Source: Streptomyces megasporus (GTDB taxonomy: Bacteria > Actinomycetota > Actinomycetes > Streptomycetales > Streptomycetaceae). Taken from it: 64,000 bases of DNA. The DNA is taken from assembly GCF_000718985.1 (NCBI RefSeq), contig NZ_JODL01000028.1, forward strand, positions 1 to 64,000. Direction: 5' to 3'. The position numbers were made by a program, and so were the translations under genes. The notes beneath the pieces are model-generated. The model was not told where the DNA came from. It ran no database searches and saw only the letters and a program-made list of their open reading frames with translations. How positions within the stretch are numbered: position 1 is the first letter of the stretch; every line of letters begins with the position of its first letter. This document shows, piece by piece, positions 25,581-36,575 of the stretch.

Positions 25581-26093
25581 GTGAAGTTGAGGCGCAAACA
25601 GCGCGGTCCCGAGGTCTTCCGAATCACCGGAGCCCGCCAAGGGCTCGCCGAGGACGTCCGGAACCGGGAACGGCACTACGTGATCTCGATGCTGGTGCGC
25701 ACCGTGTCGGTCCTGCTGACCGTGCTGCTGTGGAACGTCCAGCGTCCCCTCGCCGTGGCGGCCCTGGTGCTCGGTGCCGCGCTGCCGTACATCGCGGTGG
25801 TCATCGCCAACGGGGGGCGGGAGAACGCCCCCTCCCTCCCCGACACCTACATCGCCACGCCGCCGCGGCACGCGCTCGGCCCGGCGGAACGCGAGGACCG
25901 TGAGGACCACGGGGACCGCGGAGAGCGCGAGGACCCCGGGTCGCAGGAGCCCCCCGTGTGGGAATCGGAGGACCACGAGGGCCACACCGTGTGGCACCCC
26001 CCACGGGAGCCGGAGGGTTCGGCGCCCGGTGACGGGAGCGAACGGGAACCGAGTCCGTCGGGCCCCGGCCGCGACGCCGACCCGCGACGCTGA
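25581..26093 (+). CDS. DUF3099-family membrane protein
   Basis: A 170-residue protein with a conserved N-terminal part (RKQRGPEVFRITGARQGLAEDV) followed by two adjacent hydrophobic helices (about residues 36-55 and 58-75). It ends in a long acidic, disordered tail rich in Asp, Glu, His and Pro. This is the DUF3099 layout seen in actinomycetes next to tyrS. The start is uncertain: I use a GTG before KLRRKQRG, but an ATG at 25527 in the same frame is possible, and neither has a clear ribosome-binding site. Function unknown. Confidence 0.75.
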   Translation: MKLRRKQRGPEVFRITGARQGLAEDVRNRERHYVISMLVRTVSVLLTVLLWNVQRPLAVAALVLGAALPYIAVVIANGGRENAPSLPDTYIATPPRHALGPAEREDREDHGDRGEREDPGSQEPPVWESEDHEGHTVWHPPREPEGSAPGDGSEREPSPSGPGRDADPRR

Positions 26094-26213
26094 CCCACCC
26101 CGAGGTCGAGGCTCGGGAAGACCTCGGACCAATCGTGCTGTTCCGCTGCCCTCGGGATGGGTGCGCGTGCCATACTGCCTACACGCTCCGCATCCCCCGT
26201 CGGAGCGGCGGAC

Positions 26214-26251
26214 CGACGCCGGGCGGCTCCCCCCGTGGCTGCCCGGCGTCG
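26214..26251 (+). terminator. hairpin, possible terminator
   Basis: An 11-bp perfect stem (26214-26224 with 26241-26251) with a 16-base loop lies about 120 bp past the DUF3099 stop and 18 bp before the next start codon. It may end the DUF3099 transcript, or fold in the leader of the small downstream gene. Confidence 0.5.
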
Positions 26252-26269
26252 TCATGTTTGTATGGAGCC

Positions 26270-26512
26270 GTGACCGAGAACACCGTCGTCTGCTCCGCCA
26301 AGGGTTGCCGTGAAGCCGCCGTGTGGGTGCTGGCCTGGAACAACCCCAAGCTGCACACCCCGGAACGCCGCAAGACCTGGCTGGCCTGCGAGGAGCACCG
26401 CGAACACCTGTCGAACTTCCTGGGGATGCGCGGCTTCCTCAGGGAAGTGGTGCCCTTGGAGGAGTGGGAGGCCGAGGAGGACCGGCGGGACGGCTCAGCC
26501 GCCGATCGCTGA
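26270..26512 (+). CDS. small conserved Cys-containing protein
   Basis: An 80-residue protein ([21 protein letters not shown] ...). It has a CxxxxC pair (CSAKGC) and a CEEH element ([11 protein letters not shown]), suggesting a small zinc-binding fold. Homologues in Streptomyces have been loosely labelled acetone carboxylase, which the size does not support. The GTG start has GGAG four bases upstream. The 3' end overlaps that of the convergent moaA by 18 bp. Function unknown. Confidence 0.75.
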   Translation: MTENTVVCSAKGCREAAVWVLAWNNPKLHTPERRKTWLACEEHREHLSNFLGMRGFLREVVPLEEWEAEEDRRDGSAADR

Positions 26513-27484
26513 CATCGGGCGGTCGGGCTGACGGAAGGAGGGGTCGTCCAATCCGGACCCCGCCTTCTTGCCCCACATGGCCGTCTTCCACAGCTCGGCG
26601 ATCCTCTCGTCGCCGGCTCCCGAGCGCAGCGCTCCGCGCAGATCCGACTCCTCCCGGGCGAACAGGCAGGTGCGGACCTGTCCGTCGGCGGTCAGTCGGG
26701 TGCGGTCGCAGGCGTGGCAGAAGGGCCGGGTGACGGACGCGATCACCCCGACGCGGTGCGGGCCTCCGTCGACGATCCAGCGCTCGGCGGGTGCGGACCC
26801 CCGGCTCTCCCCGTCCTCGGGGGTGAGGGTGAAGCGGGTGCGCAGGGAGGCCAGGACGTCCCCCGCGGTGATCATGCCCTCGCGTCGCCAGCCGTGCTGG
26901 GCGTCGAGCGGCATCTGCTCGATGAAGCGCAGTTCGTACCCGTTCTCGACGGCCCAGGAGAGCAGGTCGGGGGCCTCGTTCTCGTTGAGGCCGGGCATCA
27001 GCACCGCGTTGACCTTGACCGGGGCGAGCCCGGCCGCGCGGGCCGCCGCCAGGCCGCGGAGGACGTCGGCGTGCCGCCTGCGGCGGGTCATCCGGTGGAA
27101 GACCTCCGCGTCGAGGGTGTCGAGGGAGACGTTGACCCGGTCCAGTCCGGCCCCGCGCAGCGCCTCGGCCGTCCGCTCCAGGCCGATGCCGTTGGTGGTC
27201 AACGACAGTTTCGGACGGGGCTCCAGCGCGGCGCAGCGTTCGACGATGCCCACCAGCCCGGGGCGCAGCAGCGGCTCGCCGCCGGTGAAGCGCACCTCGC
27301 GCACTCCGAGCCGGGTCACGGCGATCCCCACGAGGCGGACGATCTCGTCGTCCGTGAGCAGGTCGGGTCTGGCGAGCCACTGGAGCCCTTCCTCGGGCAT
27401 GCAGTAGGTGCACCGCAGGTTGCAGCGGTCGGTGAGCGATACGCGCAGATCGGTGGCGACCCGACCGTAGGTGTCCGACAGCAT
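26495..27484 (-). CDS. moaA: GTP 3',8-cyclase MoaA (molybdenum cofactor synthesis)
   Basis: A radical-SAM enzyme that rearranges GTP in the first step of molybdopterin synthesis. The 329-residue protein has the SAM cluster motif CNLRCTYC at residues 21-28, and a second cluster in the C-terminal part ([19 protein letters not shown]). The terminal Gly-Gly required for activity is present (MSAIGG). I start at the ATG of MLSDTYGR because GGAGGG lies nine bases upstream; a start nine codons earlier lacks a ribosome-binding site. No other moa gene is adjacent. Confidence 0.95.
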   Translation of the reverse strand: MLSDTYGRVATDLRVSLTDRCNLRCTYCMPEEGLQWLARPDLLTDDEIVRLVGIAVTRLGVREVRFTGGEPLLRPGLVGIVERCAALEPRPKLSLTTNGIGLERTAEALRGAGLDRVNVSLDTLDAEVFHRMTRRRRHADVLRGLAAARAAGLAPVKVNAVLMPGLNENEAPDLLSWAVENGYELRFIEQMPLDAQHGWRREGMITAGDVLASLRTRFTLTPEDGESRGSAPAERWIVDGGPHRVGVIASVTRPFCHACDRTRLTADGQVRTCLFAREESDLRGALRSGAGDERIAELWKTAMWGKKAGSGLDDPSFRQPDRPMSAIGG

Positions 27485-27889
27485 GTCGACAGTCCCTCCA
27501 GGGATGGACATCTGTCAGGCAGCGTACGCGACGGCCGTCGGGGGCGGGGCGACTCCGACGAGGGAGGACCGGCCGGCGCGGTCCGCCGGACCCGACCATT
27601 GCCTTTCGCCCCATCGGGGCGATAACTTCCGTCTCCGTGCATCCGTACGGTCAACTCCGATAAACGGACGGGATCTTGCCCACCTGTGTTCACGCAGGCG
27701 TGCCCCGGCTCCCCGTCCAGGAGGTGGGAGGCTTCCGATCCGAAGGTCGTGTCCGGACCGAACCGATTGCCCCGGAGCGCGGGAGCGGGCGAGGACACCG
27801 CACCGGAGAAGCGCCCCTCCCCTGTCGGGGGTGACACACCACCGGCTGAAGCCGGCGGTTCTTTCGCCGAGACATCTGATGGAGAGCCC
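27485..27889. other. 405-bp intergenic region between divergent moaA and protease genes
   Basis: This region contains both divergent promoters. No molybdenum cofactor riboswitch could be recognised. The right-hand 200 bases stay open in frame with the protease gene and encode a Pro/Gly/Arg-rich stretch without domain features. They end at an IS200/IS605-like hairpin (27838-27859), so this part may be the relic of an inserted element. Confidence 0.45.
27838..27859 (+). repeat. IS200/IS605-like end hairpin, probable relic
   Basis: ACCACCGGC-TGAA-GCCGGCGGT forms a 9-bp stem with one mismatch, preceded by GGGGGTGACAC and followed by TCTTTCGC. This arrangement resembles the right ends of IS200/IS605-type elements, which end in a subterminal hairpin rather than an inverted repeat. 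No transposase is present. It lies 30 bp upstream of the protease start codon. Confidence 0.4.
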
Positions 27890-29416
<1,527 letters not shown>

Positions 29417-29451
29417 CGCCGACGTCCCGGGCGTTCGACGGGGACGCCCCG

Positions 29452-30375
<924 letters not shown>

Positions 30376-30518
30376 GCGAGCACCGTAGGGCCGCGGACGG
30401 GCGGTGCCCAGAGTCTGTTACCGACAAGTATGCGGAAGGGGTCGCCCGCCGGCCGGGGCACCGGGAACGACCTGCGGTTGTGTGATGGTGTCAGTAGCGG
30501 CCCGTATCCTCTGTGACC

Positions 30519-31514
30519 ATGCTCGAAGACCAGTCGGCGGCCGACGCGCGGCCCGCAGCGCAGCCCACCACCCCGGCCTGGCCCAGTGAATACCCGGACG
30601 GCTACGCGGTGGTGGACGTCGAGACCACGGGCCTGGCCCGGGAGGACCGCATCGTCTCCGCGGCCGTCTACCGGCTGGACGCCCGGGGCGACGTGGTGGA
30701 CCACTGGTACACCCCGGTCAACCCCCAGCGGGATCCGGGGCCGACCTGGATCCACGGTCTGACGAGCGAGATGCTGGCCGACGCCCCGCTCTTCCCGGAG
30801 ATCGCCGAGGAGTTCGCCGAGCGGCTGCGGGGGCGGGTGCTGGTCGCGCACAACGCCGTCTTCGACTGGTCGATGATCGCCCGCGAGTACGCCCGCGCCC
30901 GCCTGGAGGTCCCGGTGCGGCAGCGGCTGTGCACCATCGCGCTCTCCAAGGAGCTGGACCTGCCCCTGGCCAACCACCGGCTGGAGACCCTGGCCGCGCA
31001 CTACGGCGTCGTGCAGCGCCGGGCGCACCACGCGCTGGACGACGCGCGGGTGCTGGCCGAGGCGTTCCGGCCGAGCCTGCACATGGCGGCCCGCGGCGGC
31101 ATACGCCTGCCCCTGCTGGCCTGCCGGCCGATGACCGAGTGGACCGACGCCATCACCTCCGGCGGGTCGCGCTCCCGCTCCCACGCGGGAAGTTGGCGCC
31201 CCTCGCGCAAGCGTCCCGCCTGTCCCTACCCCAACCCCGGGCGGTACGAGCCGGGCAAGCCGCTCGTCCAGGGCATGCGGGTGGCGATCTCCGGCGACAC
31301 CTCCGTCGACCGCGAGCTTCTGGAGGACCGGGCGATCGAGGCCGGTCTCCACATCGCGACCAGCGTCTCCCGGCTCACCAGCCTCCTGGTCACCAACGAT
31401 CCCGACGCCGGCACCTCCAAGGTCGTCAAGGCACGCGCTTACGGCACCCCGGTGATCGACGAGGGGGCCTTCACCCAACTCCTGCGCGACGTGGCCCCCG
31501 CTCCGGGGGAATGA
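30519..31514 (+). CDS. DEDDh 3'-5' exonuclease with C-terminal BRCT domain
   Basis: A 331-residue DnaQ-like protein. The exonuclease domain (about 28-190) shows motif I VVDVETTGL (Asp33, Glu35), motif II VLVAHNAVFD and motif III HHALDDA. A BRCT domain follows at about 245-322 (LVQGMRVAISGDTSVDRELL ... TSLLVTNDP). The two are joined by a basic Ser/Arg/Pro-rich linker. This combination is common in actinomycetes and suggests a DNA repair or proofreading role. The first ATG lies only nine bases after a TATCCT -10-like box, so the mRNA may be leaderless; a GTG two codons earlier is the alternative. Confidence 0.92.
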   Translation: MLEDQSAADARPAAQPTTPAWPSEYPDGYAVVDVETTGLAREDRIVSAAVYRLDARGDVVDHWYTPVNPQRDPGPTWIHGLTSEMLADAPLFPEIAEEFAERLRGRVLVAHNAVFDWSMIAREYARARLEVPVRQRLCTIALSKELDLPLANHRLETLAAHYGVVQRRAHHALDDARVLAEAFRPSLHMAARGGIRLPLLACRPMTEWTDAITSGGSRSRSHAGSWRPSRKRPACPYPNPGRYEPGKPLVQGMRVAISGDTSVDRELLEDRAIEAGLHIATSVSRLTSLLVTNDPDAGTSKVVKARAYGTPVIDEGAFTQLLRDVAPAPGE

Positions 31515-31539
31515 CCACCGGCGGGGTACCGTCGAACCC

Positions 31540-32481
31540 GTGTCGTCCTCGTACCGTTTTCTGCTGTCCCGACAGTGGGTGATCCTCACCCTCGTCGCGC
31601 TCCTGCTGATCCCGGCCATGGTGTGGCTGGGGTTCTGGCAGTTCCACCGGCACGAGGAGAGGGTGGCCCGCAACGATCTGATCGCCACGAGCCTGGCTTC
31701 CGAGCCCGTCGCCGTGGACGAGTTGGTCGCTCCGGGCCGCGGCCCGGAGGGCGACGACCGGTACCGTCCGGTGACGGCGACCGGCACCTACGACACCCGG
31801 CACGAGGTGGTCGTCCGCCAGCGGACCGCCGCCGACGGCAAGCGGATCGGATACCACGTCCTCACTCCGCTGGTCCGTGAGGACGGCACGGCCGTGCTGG
31901 TCAATCGCGGCTGGATTCCGGCGGCCGGGGACCTGACGAAGTTCCCCGACGTGCCGAAGGCCCCCTCCGGCGAGGTCACCGTGACCGGTCGGCTGATGGC
32001 GGACGAGACGGAGAGCGGCGGCGTCAAGGAGAAGGCGGGGCTGCCGCCGCGCCAGGTGATGCTGATCGACAGCGAGCGGGCGGCGCGGGAGATGGACCGG
32101 CCGGTCCTCGGCGGCTACGTCGCGTTGGCCGGGACCTCCCCCGAACCCTCCGGGGAACAGCCCCAGCTCCTTCCCGAGCCCGACCACGACAGCATCGGCT
32201 CGCACCTGGCGTACGCGTTCCAGTGGTGGCTGTTCGCCGCCGGGGTCCCCGTCGGCTGGGTGGTGCTGGTGCGCCGTGAGCACCGGGACCGTCTGGCGGC
32301 CGGGGAGCGGGGCGCGGACGGGACCGCCGGCGGAACCGGGGTGCCGGACGCGGACGCCTCACAGGGGACGGACCCGCGGGGCACGGATCCGCGGGGCACG
32401 GACCTACGGGGAACAAACCCGGACGAGCGTCCCTCCCCCGCCCCCTCCGCCGCGGGATCGGCGGAGGGACCGGCAGACTGA
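31540..32481 (+). CDS. SURF1-family cytochrome oxidase assembly protein
   Basis: A 313-residue membrane protein. Two transmembrane segments, at about 12-30 and 225-244, flank an extracytoplasmic SURF1 domain. The domain includes RYRPVTATGTYD, VLTPLVREDGTAVLVNRGWIP and the C-terminal SHLAYAFQWWLFA motif diagnostic for SURF1. It assists maturation of the aa3-type cytochrome oxidase. The cytoplasmic tail ends in a low-complexity region with the tandem unit GTDPR (about 280-296). The GTG start lies 25 bp after the exonuclease stop, with no clear ribosome-binding site. Confidence 0.92.
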   Translation: MSSSYRFLLSRQWVILTLVALLLIPAMVWLGFWQFHRHEERVARNDLIATSLASEPVAVDELVAPGRGPEGDDRYRPVTATGTYDTRHEVVVRQRTAADGKRIGYHVLTPLVREDGTAVLVNRGWIPAAGDLTKFPDVPKAPSGEVTVTGRLMADETESGGVKEKAGLPPRQVMLIDSERAAREMDRPVLGGYVALAGTSPEPSGEQPQLLPEPDHDSIGSHLAYAFQWWLFAAGVPVGWVVLVRREHRDRLAAGERGADGTAGGTGVPDADASQGTDPRGTDPRGTDLRGTNPDERPSPAPSAAGSAEGPAD

Positions 32482-32485
32482 TCCC

Positions 32486-33241
32486 ATGGATCTGGGACTG
32501 CAGGACAGGGTGTACCTCGTCACCGGCGCCACCCGCGGGCTGGGCTTCGCCTCCGCCCGTGAGCTGGTCGCCGAGGGCGCTCGGGTGATCGTCACCGGCC
32601 GCACCGACCGCTCGGCGGCCGAGGCCGCCGAGCGGCTGGGCGAAGGCGCCGTCGGCATCGCGGCGGACAACGCCGATCCGGACGCCGCCGACCGCCTGGT
32701 GACCGCCGCGCACGACCGGCACGGCCGTCTCGACGGGGTGCTGATCAGCGTCGGCGGACCGCCGCCGGGCTCCTTCGAGAGCAACACCGACGAGCAGTGG
32801 CGGTCGGCGTTCGAGTCGGTCTTCCTCGGTGCGGTGCGGTTGGCCCGCACGGCGGCCGGGCGCCTGGGCGAGGGCGGAGTGATCGGTTTCGTGCTCTCCG
32901 GCTCGGTGCACGAGCCGATCCCCGGGCTGACGATCTCCAACGGGCTGCGGCCGGGGCTGGCGGGCTTCGCCAAGTCGCTGGCGAACGAGCTGGGGCCGCG
33001 CGGCGTCCGCGTCGTCGGGCTGCTGCCGGGGCGTATCGCCACCGATCGGGTCCGCGAGCTCGACGCGCTCTCCGAGGACCCCGAGGCCGCTCGCGAGCGG
33101 GCCTCGGCCGTGATCCCGCTGCGCCGTTACGGCACCCCGGAGGAGTTCGGCAGGGTGGCGGCCTTCGTGCTCTCCCCCGCCGCCTCGTACCTGACCGGCG
33201 TGATGATCCCGGTCGACGGCGGCGTCCGGCACGGTTTCTGA
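32486..33241 (+). CDS. atypical short-chain dehydrogenase/reductase
   Basis: A 251-residue SDR-fold protein with the cofactor motif VTGATRGLGFASA near residues 13-25 and the C-terminal TGVMIPVDGGVRHGF block. The active-site segment reads SGSVHEPIPGLTISNGLRPGLAGFAK. The Ser is present, but the usual Tyr-x-x-x-Lys is replaced by Ser-Asn-Gly-Leu-Arg, as in a divergent SDR subgroup. It may bind NAD(P) without classical reductase activity. It starts 4 bp after the SURF1 stop and is probably co-transcribed, though no functional link is obvious. Confidence 0.88.
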   Translation: MDLGLQDRVYLVTGATRGLGFASARELVAEGARVIVTGRTDRSAAEAAERLGEGAVGIAADNADPDAADRLVTAAHDRHGRLDGVLISVGGPPPGSFESNTDEQWRSAFESVFLGAVRLARTAAGRLGEGGVIGFVLSGSVHEPIPGLTISNGLRPGLAGFAKSLANELGPRGVRVVGLLPGRIATDRVRELDALSEDPEAARERASAVIPLRRYGTPEEFGRVAAFVLSPAASYLTGVMIPVDGGVRHGF

Positions 33242-33266
33242 GTCCGCTTCCGAGTCCACGGCCGCG

Positions 33267-33311
33267 CCGTTCCGTGCGTGCCGCCCGGCGAGGCCGGCGC
33301 GCACGGAACGG
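33267..33311. terminator. bidirectional hairpin terminator
   Basis: A perfect 12-bp stem (33267-33278 with 33300-33311) encloses a 21-base loop that can itself pair. It lies between the convergent SDR and enoyl-CoA hydratase genes. Confidence 0.75.
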
Positions 33312-33332
33312 ACCGCCGTGGGGTTCGTGGGG

Positions 33333-34112
33333 TTACTCGCCGATGCCGGCCAGGTCGCGCAGCCTGCGCGCTTGTGCCTCGCGCTCGGCCGCGCGCTGTT
33401 CGTCGTAGGTGCGCTCCACCGCGCCGCGCAGCAGCGCCTTGGTCTCGACCACCGCGTCGCGCGGGGCGGCGAGCAGCGCCGCCGTCAGGTCGGCGGTGGC
33501 CGCCTCCAGCTCCGCGCGGGGCACCACCAGGTTGGCCAGGCCGATCCGCTCGGCCTCCTCGGCGTGGACGGACCGGCCCGTCACGCAGATCTCCAGCGCG
33601 CGAGCGTATCCGACGAGGGAGACGAGCGGATGCGTGCCGGTGAGGTCCGGGATAAGTCCGAGGCTGGTCTCGCGCATCGCGAACTGCGCGTCGTCGGCGC
33701 AGACGCGCAGGTCGCAGGCGAGCGCGAGCTGGAAGCCCGCGCCGACCGCGTGCCCCTGGACGGCGGCGACGCTCACCACGTCGTTCCGCCGCCACCAGGT
33801 GAACGCCTCCTGGTAGCCGGCGATGGCGGCGTCGACCTCGGCGTCCGAACTCCGCGCGAGGTCGATGAAGGACGGTTCGCCCTCGAAGCCCTCGGGAGTG
33901 AAGGCCTGCCGGTCGAGTCCGGCGGAGAAGGAGCGGCCCTCGCCGCGCAGGACGACGACGCGGACCTCGCCGGGCAGCAGCCGCCCGGCCTCGGCCAAGG
34001 CGCGCCACATCGCGAAGGTCTGGGCGTTGCGCTTGGCCGGGCGGTCGAGCGTGACCGTGGCCACGGCACCGTCGACGGCGAGTCGCACACCGTCCTTGTC
34101 GAGCAGGGTCAT
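33333..34112 (-). CDS. enoyl-CoA hydratase/isomerase family protein
   Basis: A 259-residue crotonase-fold enzyme. The first oxyanion-hole element is GEGRSFSAGLDRQAF (about 61-75), and the second is AVQGHAVGAGFQLALACDLRVCA (about 117-139). LGLIPDLTGTHPL supplies the segment where hydratases carry an active-site residue; here it is Asp rather than the Glu of typical hydratases, so isomerase or another crotonase activity is possible. The start ATG has AGGAG six bases upstream. It stands alone between an SDR gene and gbn. Confidence 0.9.
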   Translation of the reverse strand: MTLLDKDGVRLAVDGAVATVTLDRPAKRNAQTFAMWRALAEAGRLLPGEVRVVVLRGEGRSFSAGLDRQAFTPEGFEGEPSFIDLARSSDAEVDAAIAGYQEAFTWWRRNDVVSVAAVQGHAVGAGFQLALACDLRVCADDAQFAMRETSLGLIPDLTGTHPLVSLVGYARALEICVTGRSVHAEEAERIGLANLVVPRAELEAATADLTAALLAAPRDAVVETKALLRGAVERTYDEQRAAEREAQARRLRDLAGIGE

Positions 34113-34211
34113 GAGGGTCTCCTGGGGCTCTCCACAGTCAAGTGACTGCAGAGTAACCACCCAGCCGGTCAGCCGGCCGACCGGGTGGCCTCCTCAGGAC
34201 GGCCCTGGGTC

Positions 34212-34433
34212 TCAGGACGTCGTGGTCTTCTTGCCCCGCGTCGCACCGCCGCGACCGCGGAGGGTCACGCCGGACTCGCTGAGCATCCGGTGCACGAATC
34301 CATAGGAGCGACCGGTTTCCTCGGCCAGCGCCCGAATGCTCGCACCGGAGTCGTACTTCTTCTTCAGGTCGGCCGCGAGCTTCTCGCGCGCCGCGCCGGT
34401 CACCCGGCTGCCCTTCTTCAGAGTCTCGGCCAC
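34212..34433 (-). CDS. gbn: GATC-binding nucleoid-associated protein Gbn
   Basis: A 73-residue basic protein (start VAETLKKGSRVTGAAREKL). A compact helix-turn-helix resembling the C-terminal DNA-binding domain of Lsr2 spans about residues 20-58 (KKKYDSGASIRALAEETGRSY and FVHRMLSESGV), followed by a basic RGRGGATRGKK tail. Sequence, length and position beside an ABC-F gene match S. coelicolor SCO1839, described as Gbn, a small nucleoid-associated protein recognising GATC and affecting sporulation timing. The GTG start has AGGAGG five bases upstream. Four GATC sites lie within 360 bp upstream, suggesting autoregulation. Confidence 0.88.
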   Translation of the reverse strand: MAETLKKGSRVTGAAREKLAADLKKKYDSGASIRALAEETGRSYGFVHRMLSESGVTLRGRGGATRGKKTTTS

Positions 34434-34796
34434 CCGTGCCTCCTCATGGGAAGTGCGCTCTGAACTCTCATGATCACCCCTTACCGGGCTTCTGGCCACC
34501 CATTCGACAAGGTCCGTGGGGAGACCTTGTCCATCGGGCAAACCCCGAGAGACGCCGGAATACGGCGTTCCGCGCCGCCTCCGCCGGGCACACCGCCGGG
34601 CCGTGAAAGGAAAGCACAGGTCAGAACGGTGAACGGGAATCGGACCAACACACCGGGCGGCTCCTGCCACACCACCCGCGCTCTCGACGCGCAACCGCGC
34701 CGCGGTACGAGCCGAACTCACTCAGATGACGGATCACAGGTAGGCCGAATGATCCAGAACGGTGTGATCATTCTGCGCCCACCGGACGTCCCGACC
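34434..34796 (-). promoter_or_regulatory. gbn upstream region with four GATC sites
   Basis: This 363-bp region between the ABC-F gene and gbn has no gene that I can support. It contains GATC at 34472, 34734, 34751 and 34766. The last two lie within a perfect inverted repeat, GAATGATC/GATCATTC (34747-34754 with 34766-34773). That repeat could be a Gbn site, or the ABC-F terminator, whose stop is 24 bp away. About one GATC would be expected by chance at this GC content. Confidence 0.5.
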
Positions 34797-36395
34797 TCAG
34801 GCGAGCGCGACGAGATCCGCGTACTCGTCGCCCCACAGGTCCTCCACGCCGTCCGGCAGCAGGACGATCCGCTCCGGCTGGAGCGCCTCCACCGCGCCCT
34901 CGTCGTGGGTGACCAGCACCACCGCGCCGGTGAAGGCGCGCAGCGCGCCGAGGATCTCCTCGCGGCTGGCCGGGTCGAGGTTGTTGGTGGGCTCGTCCAG
35001 GAGCAGCACGTTGGCCGAGGAGACCACCAGCGTGGCCAGCGCCAGCCGGGTCTTCTCCCCGCCGGAGAGCACCCCCGCGGGCTTGTCCACGTCGTCGCCG
35101 GAGAACAGGAACGATCCCAGCGTCTTGCGCACGTCGACCATGTCCATGTCGGGCGCGGCCGAGCGCATGTTCTCCAGCACCGTGCGGTCCGGGTCCAGGG
35201 TCTCGTGCTCCTGCGCGTAGTAGCCGAGCTTGAGCCCGTGGCCGTGGACGACCCGCCCGGTGTCCGGCTTCTCCACCCCGGCCAGCATCCGCAGCAGGGT
35301 GGTCTTGCCCGCGCCGTTGAGACCGAGGATGACCACCCGGGAACCCTTGTCGATGGCCAGCGAGAGATCGGTGAAGATCTCCAGGGAGCCGTAGGACTTG
35401 GACAGCCCCTCCGCCGTCAGCGGGGTCTTGCCGCACGGCGCGGGGTCGGGGAAGCGCAGCTTGGCGACCTTGTCGGCCTGCCTCGCCTCCTCCAGCCCGG
35501 CCAGCAGCCGCTCGGCGCGGCGGGCCATGTTCTGCGCGGCGACGGCCTTGGTCGCCTTGGCGCGCATCTTGTCGGCCTGGGCGGCGAGGGCGGCGGCCTT
35601 CTTCTCGGCGTTGGCCCGCTCGCGCCTGCGCCGCTTCTCGTCCGCCTCGCGCTGGACCAGGTACTGCTTCCAGCCCATGTTGTAGATGTCGATGCGGGCG
35701 CGGTTGGCGTCCAGGTAGAACACCTTGTTGACGACCGTCTCCACCAGGGCGACGTCGTGGGAGATCACCACGAAACCGCCGCGGTAGGTCTTGAGGAAGT
35801 CCCGCAGCCAGGCGACGGAGTCGGCGTCGAGGTGGTTGGTCGGCTCGTCCAGCAGCAGGGTGTCGGCGTCCGAGAACAGGATGCGGGCCAGTTCGACACG
35901 GCGCCGCTGACCACCGGAGAGGGTGCCCAGCGGCTGGGCGAGCACCCGGTCGGGCAGGCCCAGGCTGGCGGCGATCGTGGCGGCCTCGGCCTCGGCGGCG
36001 TACCCGCCCTTGGTGAGGAACTCCGTCTCCAACCGCTCGTACTTCTTCATCGCCCGCTCGCGGGTGGCGCCCTTGCCGCCCGCCATCCGCTCCTCGTTCT
36101 CGCGCATCCTGCGCAGCACGGTGTCCAGGCCCCGGGCGGAGAGGATGCGGTCGCGGGCGAGGGCGTCGAGGTCGCCGGTGCGCGGGTCCTGCGGCAGGTA
36201 GCCGACCTCGCCGGTGCGGGTGATGGTGCCCGCGGCGGGGACGCCCTCGCCGGCCAGGCAGCGGGTGAGGGTGGTCTTGCCCGCGCCGTTGCGGCCGACC
36301 AGGCCGATGCGGTCGCCGCGGGTGATGCGGAAGGAGGCGGACTCGATGAGAACCCGGGCGCCGGCGCGCAGCTCGAGTCCGGTGGCGGTGATCAC
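34797..36395 (-). CDS. ABC-F family ATPase (ribosome-associated type)
   Basis: A 532-residue protein with two ABC ATPase domains and no membrane region. The first domain has GRNGAGKTT, LSGGQRRRVELA and LLLDEPTNHLD; the second has GLNGAGKTT, LSGGEKTRLALA and LLLDEPTNNLD. The interdomain linker (about 240-320) is strongly charged (EKRRRRERANAEKKAAALAA), as in ABC-F translation factors. ABC-F proteins resolve stalled ribosomes or protect them from antibiotics; which applies here is unclear. The GTG start follows CTGGAG. The longer upstream open frame is not supported. Confidence 0.93.
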   Translation of the reverse strand: MITATGLELRAGARVLIESASFRITRGDRIGLVGRNGAGKTTLTRCLAGEGVPAAGTITRTGEVGYLPQDPRTGDLDALARDRILSARGLDTVLRRMRENEERMAGGKGATRERAMKKYERLETEFLTKGGYAAEAEAATIAASLGLPDRVLAQPLGTLSGGQRRRVELARILFSDADTLLLDEPTNHLDADSVAWLRDFLKTYRGGFVVISHDVALVETVVNKVFYLDANRARIDIYNMGWKQYLVQREADEKRRRRERANAEKKAAALAAQADKMRAKATKAVAAQNMARRAERLLAGLEEARQADKVAKLRFPDPAPCGKTPLTAEGLSKSYGSLEIFTDLSLAIDKGSRVVILGLNGAGKTTLLRMLAGVEKPDTGRVVHGHGLKLGYYAQEHETLDPDRTVLENMRSAAPDMDMVDVRKTLGSFLFSGDDVDKPAGVLSGGEKTRLALATLVVSSANVLLLDEPTNNLDPASREEILGALRAFTGAVVLVTHDEGAVEALQPERIVLLPDGVEDLWGDEYADLVALA

Positions 36396-36575
36396 GGAAA
36401 TGCTCCAGGGCAGGGTGGGCGTGCGTACGTCGTGGTCGGGAGGCTGGGTTACGGCGTACGCCGGCCTAATGCGCGAGGAGATTTGCCATGCGGTCAGTCT
36501 AACGGCGGCGCGCAACCGGATATCCCGTGCTCCCGTGCCGGAGGCGGCACGGGAGCACGGGAGGCACGGGAACCG

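Noticed and set aside
27485..27889. A molybdenum cofactor riboswitch upstream of moaA
   Set aside because: None of the conserved motifs of that class could be found, and moaA has a normal ribosome-binding site close to its start.
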